Assembly (NCBI GenBank): GCA_004555175.1
Contig: SFJE01000007.1
Span: 37,949-101,948, forward strand
Length of the DNA stretch: 64,000 nt
Reading direction: 5' to 3'
Source of the DNA: Lentisphaeraceae bacterium
Lineage (GTDB): Bacteria; Verrucomicrobiota; Kiritimatiellia; RFP12; DVOR01
Shown: positions 7,362-17,100 of the stretch, one piece after another
Position numbering within the stretch: the first letter of the stretch is position 1
Layout: every line of letters begins with the position of its first letter
Translations under genes and position numbers: made by a program
The notes under the pieces: generated by a model
What the model was told of the DNA's origin: nothing
Database searches by the model: none
The model's input: only the letters and a program-made list of their open reading frames with translations

Positions 7362-8654
7362 TCACGATTGGGGGGTGGCCAGGCGACTGGCGAGGGCGCT
7401 CAAGCCCGGATCGCGCGCACCGAAGGTGACCAAGGCGGTGCCGGGGCGGGCCAGCTCGCGCAAACGCCCCTCGGCAACTGAGAGATCGGCCACCGCTTCG
7501 GCCGGACACGTCAGGCGCGAGAGGAGGTCGGCCGAGGAGATGGAGCGATCGGCCGAGCCGCCGGCATCGTAGACCGGCAGAAGGAGGAGGCGATCGCACG
7601 GGCGCACGGTGGCGTTGAACATCGCCGCGAGCGGCTCGAGCATCTTGCGCAGGGGGGCATAGCCGTGGGGACGCCACAGGCCAAAGACGCCCGCGGGGAA
7701 GGCACGCTGCAGGGTCTGCCAAGCGGCGGCAAGCTTCTCGACGTTGTGGGCGTAGTCGTCGATGACATCCGCGCCGGCGTAGGTGCCGTGGCGCTCGAGG
7801 CGGCGGCGGATACCACGGAAGGTGGCGAGCGCTTCGGCCAGGGCCTCCTCGGGGCAGCCGAGCGCGAGGGCCATCGCGAGCGCGGCCTTGGCGTTGGCCA
7901 CATTGTGCGCGCCGGGCATCGGCAGCACCCAGTCGCGGCCGTGCCAGGTGAAGCGCGCCTCCCACCCCGTGCCGGCGGGGGGCGGCTCGGGCGGCAGACC
8001 CGAGGTGTCGATGACCACGCCTGTGGCCTTGGCCTTGAAGGCGCCGAAGAGGGCCTCAGCCTCGGCCTTGGGGAAGTGATCGCTGGAGGCGTTGGTGACG
8101 ATGACATGGCGGGGCGAGAGGCCCATCAGGGACTTGTCGGATTCATCGGCCTCCACCACCATCAGGCTGTCGGGCGAGGCGGAGGCGCGGACCGAGCCAA
8201 TGCGCGTGCCGCCCTGCTCTAGGCCGACGATCTCTGCGCCGTTGACGATGGCCGGGTCGCGTCCGCAGGCGGTGAGGAGGTGGCCGAGGAGGGCGGTCAC
8301 GGAGGATTTGCCGCAGGTGCCGGTGACGGCAATGAGTTCGTGGCCCTCGGCGAGCTTGGCGAGGGCAGCGGCGCGGTGCAGGAGGGGGCAACCCAGGCGC
8401 CGGGCGGCCACGAGGTCGGGATTGTCCGCCTCGATGGCCGTGGAGTAGACCACCACCTGCCCGGCCTCGATGCCCGAGCCATCCTGCGGGGTCAGGCGCA
8501 CGCCTTCGCCGCGCAAAGTCTGCAAGGTGGGCGTGTCGATGCCCTGGGCGCAGAGGCGGTCCGAGCCGCTCACCTGCCACCCCTTATCCAGGAAGGCCTG
8601 GGCCAGGGCGCTCATCCCCACCCCGCCAATCCCAATCAGATGAATCGAAGCCAT
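7362..8654 (-). CDS. Mur ligase family protein (MurC/Mpl-like)
   Basis: A 430-residue protein with the three-domain Mur ligase layout: N-terminal Rossmann domain (HLIGIGGVGMSALAQ), central ATPase domain and C-terminal domain (DDYAHNVEKL, WRPHGYAPLRKML, VYDAGG). These resemble MurC, which adds L-Ala to UDP-MurNAc, and the recycling ligase Mpl. The P-loop is unusual: GTCGKSS replaces the family GT[HN]GKTT. The substrate-side motif reads NASSDHF rather than the MurC NIEADHLD. It could therefore be a diverged MurC or a Mur ligase with another substrate. No other mur genes are adjacent. The start ATG opens the GIGGVGMS domain directly. Confidence 0.7.
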   Translation of the reverse strand: MASIHLIGIGGVGMSALAQAFLDKGWQVSGSDRLCAQGIDTPTLQTLRGEGVRLTPQDGSGIEAGQVVVYSTAIEADNPDLVAARRLGCPLLHRAAALAKLAEGHELIAVTGTCGKSSVTALLGHLLTACGRDPAIVNGAEIVGLEQGGTRIGSVRASASPDSLMVVEADESDKSLMGLSPRHVIVTNASSDHFPKAEAEALFGAFKAKATGVVIDTSGLPPEPPPAGTGWEARFTWHGRDWVLPMPGAHNVANAKAALAMALALGCPEEALAEALATFRGIRRRLERHGTYAGADVIDDYAHNVEKLAAAWQTLQRAFPAGVFGLWRPHGYAPLRKMLEPLAAMFNATVRPCDRLLLLPVYDAGGSADRSISSADLLSRLTCPAEAVADLSVAEGRLRELARPGTALVTFGARDPGLSALASRLATPQS

Positions 8655-8670
8655 TGCCGCGCCCTCCCGC

Positions 8671-9417
8671 TTAGTCCTGCCCGCCGCCGGTGGCGTGCTT
8701 GCCGGCCCAACTGGTCTGATGGGCCACACCGAGCATAATGCGCGCATCGGGGTCGGTCTTCACCCCGCGCGAGAAGATGCGCTGGAAACCCTGCATCATG
8801 TGCTCGGCCTTCTGCTCATCCATAAAGCCCACATCGAGCATTGCCTGGCGCCACTTGCGCATCAGGGCCTCCTTCGTGGCCTGGCTGGCCAACGAGACGG
8901 CCTCCTCCACGGGGCTGACGTAGGTGCCAGTGGCGGTGTAAAGCTCGTAGGCCACAATGAGCAGGGCCTGGGAGAGGTTGAGGCTCTGATAGTGCTCATC
9001 AACGGGGATGCGAATGAGGTGGGTGCAGCGGGCGATTTCGTCATTGTGCAGCCCTTGGTCTTCGCGCCCAAAGACGATGGCCACCGGCGCCTGCGCAGCC
9101 AGACGCAACACCTCCGGGGCCATCACGCGCGGGGTCTGGACCGTGGCGCGGTAGAGGCCGCCGCGGGCCGTGGTGCCAATGACGGCTGCGCAGTCGGCAA
9201 TCGCCTCGGAGAAGGTGGACACCTCGCGCCGAGCATCGAGAATATCGGTGGCGTGGACGGCCAGACGTCGCCCCTCCTCCCAGCCATCGAGGATGCGCGG
9301 AGCGGCCAAGGTCAAGTGCCGAAGCCCCATATTCGCCATCGCGCGGCAGACGCTCCCGACGTTCCCGGAGTAAAGCGTGCCCACGAGCACCACGTGAATG
9401 TTATCGAGCGGATTCAT
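8671..9417 (-). CDS. trmJ: TrmJ-like SPOUT tRNA/rRNA methyltransferase
   Basis: A 248-residue SPOUT (SpoU/TrmH) methyltransferase. The N-terminus NIHVVLVGTLYSGNVGSVCRAMANMG matches the TrmJ group, which 2'-O-methylates position 32 of tRNAs. Motif 2 appears as VAIVFGREDQGLHNDEI and motif 3 as YQSLNLSQALLIVAYEL, which forms the SAM-binding knot. The C-terminal helical extension also fits TrmJ. The ATG at 9417 is preferred; an in-frame TTG at 9423 is also possible. It follows the M42 peptidase gene by 14 bases. Whether tRNA or rRNA is the target is not visible. Confidence 0.82.
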   Translation of the reverse strand: MNPLDNIHVVLVGTLYSGNVGSVCRAMANMGLRHLTLAAPRILDGWEEGRRLAVHATDILDARREVSTFSEAIADCAAVIGTTARGGLYRATVQTPRVMAPEVLRLAAQAPVAIVFGREDQGLHNDEIARCTHLIRIPVDEHYQSLNLSQALLIVAYELYTATGTYVSPVEEAVSLASQATKEALMRKWRQAMLDVGFMDEQKAEHMMQGFQRIFSRGVKTDPDARIMLGVAHQTSWAGKHATGGGQD

Positions 9418-9431
9418 CTTCAAGCCCTTCC

Positions 9432-10397
9432 TTATCCTATAGACTGCGCGCAGAGGGCCCGGGCCACGGCCGCCACGGCCTTAGGCCACGCGGCGAGGTC
9501 AGCCACGGAAACGACCTCGCGCGGAGAGTGGTTCCCCTCGGTGGCCAACAGCACCGGGCAGACCGGCGCGCGCCACCCCGCCTCGGGAAAGGCCCGCGCG
9601 TCGGTGCCAGCATAGTTGTAGACCTCGGTCTGCAGCGGCACGGGCGCGGCCAAGAGGCGGTCGCGCACCGCCGGCGAAAGGAGGACCGAGTTGTCCGACA
9701 GCGTCACCACCGCGCCCTGATCCATCGCCACGCCCATCTTCTCGGAGGTGTAGGTGACGTCGAGCACAATCACCGCATCGGCCGCGACCTCGCGCGCCAG
9801 CACCTTGGCCCCAAAGCCATTCACCTCTTCCATTGCCGTCGCCGCCAGGACCACATTACATTCGGCTAGGAGCGCGCTATGGTGCGCGTACCACTCGGCC
9901 ACCAAGGCGCACCCAATGCGATTATCCAGGAAGGGCGAGGTGACCCGCCCCGCCTCCACGCGCCACACCGGCTCCCAGCAGAGGCGATCGCCCTTGGCCA
10001 CCGCCGCACACGGCACGTCAAGCAGGACCGTCAGGGCCATCGTCCGCGACCACGCCTCCGGCGGGGCCTGTAGCGTACCCATCACCTTTCCGGCCGCGCA
10101 CTTGAGCACCACCCGCTCGCCACCCGCCGGGTGAATGCCTCCCAGCGTCAGCACCGAAAGCTCGGTGGGCGAGCGGACGGCCTCGACGATAAACCCGGGA
10201 CTATCGGCGTGGGCCACCAGCAAAATCGTATCACTCTTCTTGCGCTCTCCCGGCTCGGCCACCACCGCATAGGCCCCCAGCCGCCGCGTGTCCAACCCCT
10301 GCTCCCGCCAACAGGTCAATAACACCTCAAAGACCTCCCCCTCGTCCCCCGGGGTCGAATGTAACGCGCACAATCGCTCTAACAAATTCAGTTCCAT
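9432..10397 (-). CDS. M42/M20-type metallopeptidase
   Basis: A 321-residue peptidase of the M42 glutamyl-aminopeptidase/cellulase-M type. It shows LLVAHADSPGF (metal-ligand His), the bridging Asp in SPFLDNRIGC, the catalytic Glu pair in ATAMEEVNGFG, and the final metal-ligand region TEGNHSPREVV. These enzymes are dinuclear-metal cytosolic aminopeptidases. The frame is open upstream for 380 bases, but that stretch is the tandem repeat at 10488-10811, so the ATG at 10397 is the real start. An extended -10 (TGCTATACT, 10406-10414 on the minus strand) lies only eight bases upstream, which implies a leaderless mRNA. Confidence 0.8.
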   Translation of the reverse strand: MELNLLERLCALHSTPGDEGEVFEVLLTCWREQGLDTRRLGAYAVVAEPGERKKSDTILLVAHADSPGFIVEAVRSPTELSVLTLGGIHPAGGERVVLKCAAGKVMGTLQAPPEAWSRTMALTVLLDVPCAAVAKGDRLCWEPVWRVEAGRVTSPFLDNRIGCALVAEWYAHHSALLAECNVVLAATAMEEVNGFGAKVLAREVAADAVIVLDVTYTSEKMGVAMDQGAVVTLSDNSVLLSPAVRDRLLAAPVPLQTEVYNYAGTDARAFPEAGWRAPVCPVLLATEGNHSPREVVSVADLAAWPKAVAAVARALCAQSIG

Positions 10398-10405
10398 AGC
10401 CGCAC

Positions 10406-10414
10406 AGTATAGCA
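10406..10414 (-). promoter_or_regulatory. Extended -10 of the M42 peptidase gene
   Basis: TGCTATACT on the minus strand. Its 3' end is eight bases before the ATG at 10397, placing the predicted transcription start at or next to the start codon. Confidence 0.6.
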
Positions 10415-10487
10415 CAGCCGCGCGGGGAGACCACAAAGAAACGCGGAGATTCATGGGAGGAACACGCCAGACCAAGCCGAGCACGTC

Positions 10488-10811
10488 GAAATAGGCCATG
10501 TAGGAAACCACAAAGAAGCACGCCGAGAACGCCGAAAGACACGCAGGATTTAACCACAAAGAAGCACAAAGAAACACAAAGAAACGCACGCCGAAATAGG
10601 CCATGTGGGAACCCGCAAAGAAGCACGCCAGGCACGCCGAAAGACACGCAGGATTTAACCACAAAGAAACACAAGAAACACAAAGAAACGCACGCCGAAA
10701 TAGGCCATGTGGGAAACCGCAAAGAAGCACGCCGAGCACGCCGAAAGACACGCAGGATTTAACCACAAAGAAACACAAAGAAACGCACGCCGAAATAGGC
10801 CATGTGGGAAA
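10488..10811. repeat. Tandem array of 95-105 bp units
   Basis: Three full units begin with GAAATAGGCCATGT at 10488, 10593 and 10697, with a partial fourth at 10792, giving unit lengths 105, 104 and 95. Each unit contains runs of an AAACACAAAG-like decamer, the phrase GACACGCAGGATTTAACC and several ACGCCG steps. The length differences come from losing single decamers. The array fills most of the gap between the divergent M42 peptidase and symporter genes (10398-10954). Open frames across it are an artefact of its periodicity. No spacers exist, so it is not CRISPR. Confidence 0.9.
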
Positions 10812-10905
10812 CCGCCATGAAGCGTTTCACCTCACGCGAGCGAAGCGAGCACCTCACGGCCCGAAGGGTCAGAGGGCCACCTCGCGCGCCGGAGGCGCCG
10901 GGATG

Positions 10906-10914
10906 TGCTATAGT
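10906..10914 (+). promoter_or_regulatory. Extended -10 of the Na+ symporter gene
   Basis: TGCTATAGT lies 40 bases before the ATG at 10955. No good -35 is visible, consistent with an extended -10 promoter. Confidence 0.55.
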
Positions 10915-10954
10915 GTGGGCGTAGCAGTGCGTTATCGGCAAGGAAAGGATGGAC

Positions 10955-12613
10955 ATGGCACGCGAGAATTGGACCTCTTCGATTGGTTTCATTTTAGCCT
11001 CGGCGGGATCGGCGATTGGCCTGGGAAATATTTGGAAGTTCCCGTATGTGGCCGGGGAGAATGGCGGGGGTTCATTTGTGCTGGTGTATGTGCTGTGTGT
11101 GGCGTTGATTGGGTTGCCGGTGATGTGCGCGGAGATGCTTATTGGCCGCCACACGCGGCGGAATGTCATCAACGCCATGGGGAAGGTTGAGTTGATTGCG
11201 CACGATCGGCGGACGCGTTGGGTACTCTGCGCCTTGGCTGGAGCCATGACCGCACTCTTTGTGGCGCAGGGCGCGTGGGCGCTCGTGGCGGCAGGTTTCT
11301 TTGCGATGTGGAGCTTTTGGAAGAAGGGCTTTGCGGCATTGGGTTGGGTGTGCACCGGGGTGGCGCTGGCCATCCTCTCCTACTACGCGGTGGTGGGCGG
11401 CTGGATCGTCGACTACATCTGGCGAGCCGTCTCAGGGACGCTCTGCCTCACTGGAGAGACCACAGCGCAGGCGGCGGCCGACTCCGGGGCGATCTTCGAC
11501 GCTTACATCACCAATCCGTGGCGTGTGCTGGTGGGCTTTGTCATCTTTATGGGGCTGACCGGCGCGGTCATCCTGGGGGGCATCCAATCGGGCATCGAGC
11601 GGGTGAGCAAGGTGCTGATGCCGGCGCTGTTGGTGCTGCTCTTGGTGGTGATTGTGCGAAGCGTGACGCTCCCCGGGGCGATGGCCGGGGTCTCCTTCCT
11701 GCTCAAGCCGACGGCGGCGGGCTTTTCGCCGCGCGTGCTGCTGATGGCGCTGGGGCAGGCCTTCTTCTCGCTCTCGCTCGGGATGGCCATTACGGTCACC
11801 TACGGCTCCTATCTGCACCGCGACCACAACGTCCTGCGCGCAGCTGGCTGGGTGGCGGTGCTCGACACCTTGGCCGCACTCCTTGGGGGGCTGGCCATCT
11901 TCCCGGCCGTCTTTGCCGCGGGGTTAAGTCCTTCGGGCGGCCCGGGGCTCATCTTCGGCGCGTTGCCGGCCACCTTCAGCGCGATGCCGCTAGGGAATGT
12001 TTGGGCGGCGTGCTTCTTCTTTATGCTCCTCATCGCGGCGGTGACCAGTTCTGCCTCGCTCCTAGAGTGCGGCGCCACGGTCTTCATTGAGCGCCTTCGG
12101 CGGGGCCACCGGCGCGGATCGCGGCGTACGGCAGTGGCCATTGGCTTTGCCTTCTGTACGGCTTTTGGGCTGCTCACCGTCTTTTCCACGGCGAATTGGG
12201 AGATGTTGCCGGGGTTAGAGCGGGCCGTGCGCGCGGGGCTAGGCGCTCTGGCGCAGGGCAGTTGGTTTGATACGCTCGACAACTTTGCCTCGAACTGGGT
12301 GCTCCCCTTCACCGCCCTGGGCATTGCGCTCTTGGTGGGATGGGCCTGGACCCCGCGCCGGGCCGCGAGCGAGTTGCTCGCCTCAGGCGAAGAGCCCAAG
12401 TTGCCGCGTTGGTTCCTAGCCTTTGGTCACTACGCCCTGGCCGATTGGGCGCAGGGCCGCAAGGGCTTTCCAATGATGCTCTTGGTGCTCTGGGGCGTGC
12501 TCATCCGCTGGGTGGCCCCCATTGCCATTGTGCTCGTCTTCCTCAACTCCACGGGCGTGCTCGACTTTACCAAGGGCGAAAGCGCGCCCCCTGCCCAGGA
12601 GGCTTCGCCGTGA
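10955..12613 (+). CDS. Sodium:neurotransmitter symporter (SNF) family transporter
   Basis: A 552-residue SLC6/SNF-family Na+-coupled transporter, of the LeuT fold, for amino acids or similar small amines. The opening NWTSSIGFILASAGSAIGLGNIWKFPYVAGENGGGSFVLVY is the family signature around TM1, with the unwound GSAIGLGN Na+/substrate site. About twelve hydrophobic helices follow. Substrate is not predictable. The ATG at 10955 has AGGAAAGG at good spacing; an ATG two codons upstream is too close to that site. Its stop overlaps the next gene's GTG (GTGA), so a four-gene run to the GH2 enzyme is likely. Confidence 0.9.
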   Translation: MARENWTSSIGFILASAGSAIGLGNIWKFPYVAGENGGGSFVLVYVLCVALIGLPVMCAEMLIGRHTRRNVINAMGKVELIAHDRRTRWVLCALAGAMTALFVAQGAWALVAAGFFAMWSFWKKGFAALGWVCTGVALAILSYYAVVGGWIVDYIWRAVSGTLCLTGETTAQAAADSGAIFDAYITNPWRVLVGFVIFMGLTGAVILGGIQSGIERVSKVLMPALLVLLLVVIVRSVTLPGAMAGVSFLLKPTAAGFSPRVLLMALGQAFFSLSLGMAITVTYGSYLHRDHNVLRAAGWVAVLDTLAALLGGLAIFPAVFAAGLSPSGGPGLIFGALPATFSAMPLGNVWAACFFFMLLIAAVTSSASLLECGATVFIERLRRGHRRGSRRTAVAIGFAFCTAFGLLTVFSTANWEMLPGLERAVRAGLGALAQGSWFDTLDNFASNWVLPFTALGIALLVGWAWTPRRAASELLASGEEPKLPRWFLAFGHYALADWAQGRKGFPMMLLVLWGVLIRWVAPIAIVLVFLNSTGVLDFTKGESAPPAQEASP

Positions 12614-13434
12614 CGCAAAAGCTTCTCTGTCTGCTCGCAAGCGCACTCTGCGTCCAAGGGCTCAGCGCGCATTTGGCCCCGAAAGAGGCCTACCAACCGA
12701 TTATCGATGCCAAGCCCTTCGGCGAAATCGCCCGCGAAGCGACCACCGACCTCGTCACCCTCGCCGAAGAGCAGAAGCAAAAAGAGGCCATCGCCCAGAA
12801 GTTCCGGATGTGTGGTATCACCGATATGCCCGATGGCACACGCAAGATTGCCTTCTTAGACGAGACCTCCGGCTCGGTGGGCTCCTACCTGCTGGCCGTG
12901 GGCGAAACGCAGAATGGCTTTACCCTCATCTCCGCCGATTACGATCGCGAATATGCCACCCTCACCAAGGATAATCTCACCTTCACCCTTGGGCTGGGCA
13001 AGGGCCTCATCGATCAACCGCCCGAGGATCTTGCTCCGCAGCCGGAGGTGCAACTCATTGATGTGCGCAAGCCCTCGGCCGCCGCCCCGGCCCCAGCCTT
13101 GGCCGGAAATAAGCGCCTCTCCTTCCGTCAGCGCCTCCTGCAGCGCCAAGCCCAGAAGGCCGAAGCGGAAGAGAGTAAGCGCCAAGAGATGGTCAAGCAT
13201 GTAGCTTCGGAGGCTGGCGAAGAGGTCAAGAGTAAACTCGCCCGGCGCGTGCAGATCGAGCGCATCAAGCAAGGCCTAGCCCCCACCGAGCCCATCATGC
13301 TGACCCCCGAAGAGGATGCCGAGCTCGAGGCCGCAGGCGCCTTTGCCGAGCGCGCCCCTGCAGCCGATGAAGCGCCCGCCGAAGCGGCTCAGCCGCTCCT
13401 CCAAGGGCTTGAACAACCGGAGAACCCAGAATGA
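12610..13434 (+). CDS. Secreted or periplasmic protein of unknown function
   Basis: A 274-residue protein starting with GTG, which overlaps the symporter stop (GTGA). Residues 1-20 (KLLCLLASALCVQGLSA) form a signal peptide. Residues about 25-140 contain KPFGEI, FRMCGITDMPDGTRKIAFLD, SYLLAVGETQNGFTLISADYDREYATLT and FTLGLGKG. This is the layout of small beta domains of the PilP/GspC homology-region type, but that is only a structural guess. The rest is a charged helical stretch and an acidic, Ala/Pro-rich tail. It overlaps the following PpiC gene by four bases. Confidence 0.6.
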   Translation: MTQKLLCLLASALCVQGLSAHLAPKEAYQPIIDAKPFGEIAREATTDLVTLAEEQKQKEAIAQKFRMCGITDMPDGTRKIAFLDETSGSVGSYLLAVGETQNGFTLISADYDREYATLTKDNLTFTLGLGKGLIDQPPEDLAPQPEVQLIDVRKPSAAAPAPALAGNKRLSFRQRLLQRQAQKAEAEESKRQEMVKHVASEAGEEVKSKLARRVQIERIKQGLAPTEPIMLTPEEDAELEAAGAFAERAPAADEAPAEAAQPLLQGLEQPENPE

Positions 13435-14132
13435 GCAAGCCCTATCCGCAGCCGACCGCCGAGGCCATTGAGGCCGAAGTCAACCGGCTCAAGCCGCGCT
13501 ACGAGGCCTTTATGCAGGCCAACGGCGAAGCGCCCGACCCCGCGCAGTTGCGCGACTGGGCCACTGAAAACCTGCGCGAGCAGATTATCCTAGAGTGCGA
13601 GGCCAAGGCCGCCGGCAAGACCGTCGACGCGCTGATGAAGGCCATCGTGGCCGAGGTGCCGGCCGTGACCGTGGAGGAGGCACGCGCTTACTTCAAGGCG
13701 CACCCGGATGAGTTCATCGCCCCCGAGCGCGTCCGCGCCCGCCACATTGTCCTGCACCGGCAGGAGCACGAGCCGGCCGAGGCGATGACCACGCTCCTGA
13801 ACCTACGTGCCAAGCTCCTGACCAAGGAACTGACCTGGGCTGAGGCCGCCGCGCAAGTTTCGGCATGCGCGCAGGATGATCTGGGTGTTTTCCCGCGTGG
13901 GGCGATGGTCGAAGCCTTTGAGCAGGCCGCCTTCGCCGCCGAGGAGGAGACCATTACCGATGTGGTGGAGACCGAGTTCGGCTGGCACCTGATCTATGTG
14001 ATTGCCCACCTGCCCGAGGAGCCGATGCTCTTTGAGGAGGTGAAGGAGCGCCTGATGGCCTCGATGCGCGAGGCGCGCGAGCGAGAGGCCTTGGAGCGCT
14101 TTGTTGATGACCGCAAAGCCTGCTTTAAGTAA
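13431..14132 (+). CDS. Parvulin-type (PpiC) peptidyl-prolyl isomerase-like protein
   Basis: A 233-residue protein with a helical N-terminal half and a parvulin domain at about 100-195: VRARHIVLHRQEH, then WAEAAAQVSACAQDDLGVFPRGAMVEAFEQAAF, then VVETEFGWHLIYV, all in the usual order. Parvulins isomerise prolyl peptide bonds and act as folding helpers. There is no signal peptide, unlike SurA or PrsA, so it is predicted to be cytosolic unless exported another way. It overlaps the upstream secreted-protein gene by four bases and precedes the large GH2 gene by 14, so it may be co-expressed with exported proteins. Confidence 0.78.
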   Translation: MSKPYPQPTAEAIEAEVNRLKPRYEAFMQANGEAPDPAQLRDWATENLREQIILECEAKAAGKTVDALMKAIVAEVPAVTVEEARAYFKAHPDEFIAPERVRARHIVLHRQEHEPAEAMTTLLNLRAKLLTKELTWAEAAAQVSACAQDDLGVFPRGAMVEAFEQAAFAAEEETITDVVETEFGWHLIYVIAHLPEEPMLFEEVKERLMASMREAREREALERFVDDRKACFK

Positions 14133-14146
14133 TTGGAGGATGACCT

Positions 14147-17100
14147 ATGAAACGATCCACTCTGGCCCTGATTGCCACCCTAGCCTCCGGCTTGGCCGTT
14201 GCCGCCCCGGAGCTGAACCTCGCCGGCCAATGGTCGGTACAGTTATCCGACAACTCCACGCACGCCGTCACGCTACCTGGGACGTTAAGCGACGCCAAGC
14301 TCGGACCCGCCGCCACAAAGGCGGTCTATGGCGCACTTACGCCCCGCCACCAATATGTCGGTAACGCCGTCTACACCAAGACCTTTACGGTCACCCCCGA
14401 GATGTCCGGCGATTACGAGCTTTTCCTCGAGCGCGTGATGTGGAAGAGCACCCTCTCGCTCGATGGCCAGCCGGTAGGCTCCTGCGATTCGCTGGCCACG
14501 CCGCATGTCTACACCCTGCGCGCGGCCGACCTCACCCCCGGTCAGCACACCCTCACCCTCGCCATCGATAACAGCCGCATCTACCCCATTGGCGAGAAGA
14601 GCCACAGCTATGGCGATTCGATGCAGACGCGCTGGAATGGTGTCATTGGTCAGGTGGTGTTGCGCCCGGTGAACCCGTTGCGCAAGGCGCGGATCTTTGC
14701 GCCCTATGGTCAGGTCGCCACCGTGGAACTGCCCGAAGGCGTGAACGCGGCCGAAGTGCGGGCCAACGTGCCCGGTGTGACCGATGTACGTGTTTCGGCC
14801 GAGGGGCGAAAGCTGCGTGTTACCCTGCCCAACGCCAAGCCGTGGAGCGAGTTCTCCCCCACGCTCTACACCCTCAAGCTCGCCTGGCGCGGCCACACCC
14901 ACACCCTGCGTTTCGGCTTCCGCACCTTTGAGCGCCGCGGCAACCGCGTCTACCTGAATGACCATCCCTTCTTTGTGCGCGGCAACACCGAGAACTGCCA
15001 CTTCCCCCTCACTGGCTACCCGGCAATGGATAAGGCCTCCTGGCTCTCCATCTTCCGCAAGCTCAAGACCGAGGGCGTCAACCAAATCCGCTGCCACACC
15101 TGGGCCACACCCCAGGCCGCCTTCGATGCCGCCGATGAACTCGGGCTGCTCATCTCCCCGGAGGTCCTCTGGATTGACGGCTGGATGACGCGCGACTACC
15201 CCGACATCAAGGGCATCGGCAAGGGCCCCAAGGAGGTCGACAGCTTCGTCCGTGCCGAGCTCTTCCGCATTCTCGATGCCTACGGCAACGCGCCCTCCTT
15301 TTATTCATTGAGCGTGGGTAACGAGCTCGGCTCCTCGGACTTCGGGCTCCTTGGCGAGTGGATGGAGGCTTGCAAGGCCTATGACAACCGCCACCTCTAT
15401 GCCGCCTCCTCCGCGCGCCAGATCTCCAAGGGCGATGACTTCTTGGTCACCCACGCCTATCCCGGCATTGGAATGGTCCGCGAGTGGCGGCGCGAGGGCA
15501 CCGACTGGGATTACGAGAGTGCCTACACGCGCACCAAGCTCCCCACCGTCGCCCACGAAATCGGCCAGTGGCCCGTCTTCCCGGAGTTCGACCGCGAGAT
15601 TCCCAAGTACACCGGGCTGCTGCGCCCCTGGAACCTCGAGGGCCTGCGCGAGGAGAGCGCCAAGGCCGGCGTGCTGCGCTTCAACCGCGCCTACGCCCGC
15701 GCCTCGCTGATGACCTGCCTGCTCATGTACAAAGATGAGATCGAGAGCTTTATGCGCACGCCCTCCTGTGCCGGCCTCCAGCTCCTAGGCATCCAGGATT
15801 ACTCCGGCCAGGGCGAAGCGCTCATCGGTTGGTTCGATTCCTTCTACGACCGTAAGCCCGGCGCCGAGCAGGCCGTCCCCGTGGGCAACTACTTCGCCCC
15901 GGTCGCCTGCCTCGCCCGCTTCCCCAAGTACACCTGGCACGCCGGCGAAACCTTCACCGCCAAGCTCGTCATCCACAACTATAGCCAGGGCACCTACCGC
16001 GCCACGCTCCCCTGGCGCCTCGGCTCAGCCGAAGGCGAGGTGACCGTCGAGGTCCCCGAGGGCTCGGTCCAGACCGTCCACACCCTCACCCTGCCGCTCA
16101 AGGGCCTTGCGCCCACCCTCCCAGCCAAGCTTGAGCTCACCTTCGGCAACAACCGTTGGCCCCTCTGGGTCTACCCCGAGCAGATTGCCGACTCCATCCC
16201 CAAAGGCGTGGTCTTCACCGATGACCTCTCCGAGGCCCAACGCGCCATCGCCGAGGGGAAGCGCCTCCTCTTCGATGCCTCCGCCTGTGCCAACCCCAAG
16301 GCCACCCTCTTCTCGGCCTTTATCCCCGTCTACTGGGGCACCACCTGGTTCCCCGGCCAGCGCGCCACCACCCTCGGCATGGTCGTCCAAGCCAAGAGCC
16401 CCGCCTTCGCCGCCTTCCCCACCGACGATTGGCAGGATTGGCAGTGGAAGCACCTGATCAATGGCGCCACCACCTTCCGCCTCACCGGCACTGACCCCGA
16501 CTTCACCCCCTTGGCCATGCCGATTGTCGACTTCCACAAACCCGCCCTCGCCGCCGTTCTCTTTGAGGCGCAAATTGGCAAAGCCAAGGTCCTCGTTTCG
16601 GGTATCAACCTCGCGGCCAACCGCCCCGAAGCCAAGCAGCTCCGCCGCTCGCTCCTCGACTATGTCGCCTCGGCCGCCTTTGCCCCCAAGGGCTCCATCG
16701 ATCCAGTCGCCTTCAAGGGCCTCTTCCACGATGCCCGCTCCAGCCTCCCCCCGCGCCCGGCCGAATACGCCAAGGCCGTTGCCTACTTCGAGTGCGCCGC
16801 CCTGCGCGATGGTCGCCAGGCCGATATTCCCTGGAGCAAGCGCCTCGACCGCGCCGAGCTCGCCGCCGGCGCCTACACCCTCTCCGGCGAAGGCCTGCGC
16901 ACCTGGGCCGACAAGGATGGCAAGTATTGGGTGGCCAACAAGCTCAAGCTCACCCTCACCGGCGCAGCCAATGTCCGCGGCAAACTCCTTATCCGCTTCC
17001 GCGACCCCGATTCCGGTGGCAAGCGCACCGCCCGCGGCACCTTCGATGGCAACCGCACCTTCTCCATCCCGCCGCACGGAAAATCCGCCCAAAACCCCAC

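Noticed and set aside
9432..10778. N-terminal extension of the M42 peptidase through the tandem repeats
   Set aside because: The extra 127 codons translate the 100-bp repeats. The ATG at 10397 fits the family start and the -10 box.
16025..17092. A 355-codon minus-strand frame
   Set aside because: Antisense to the GH2 gene with Gly/Glu-rich shadow composition.
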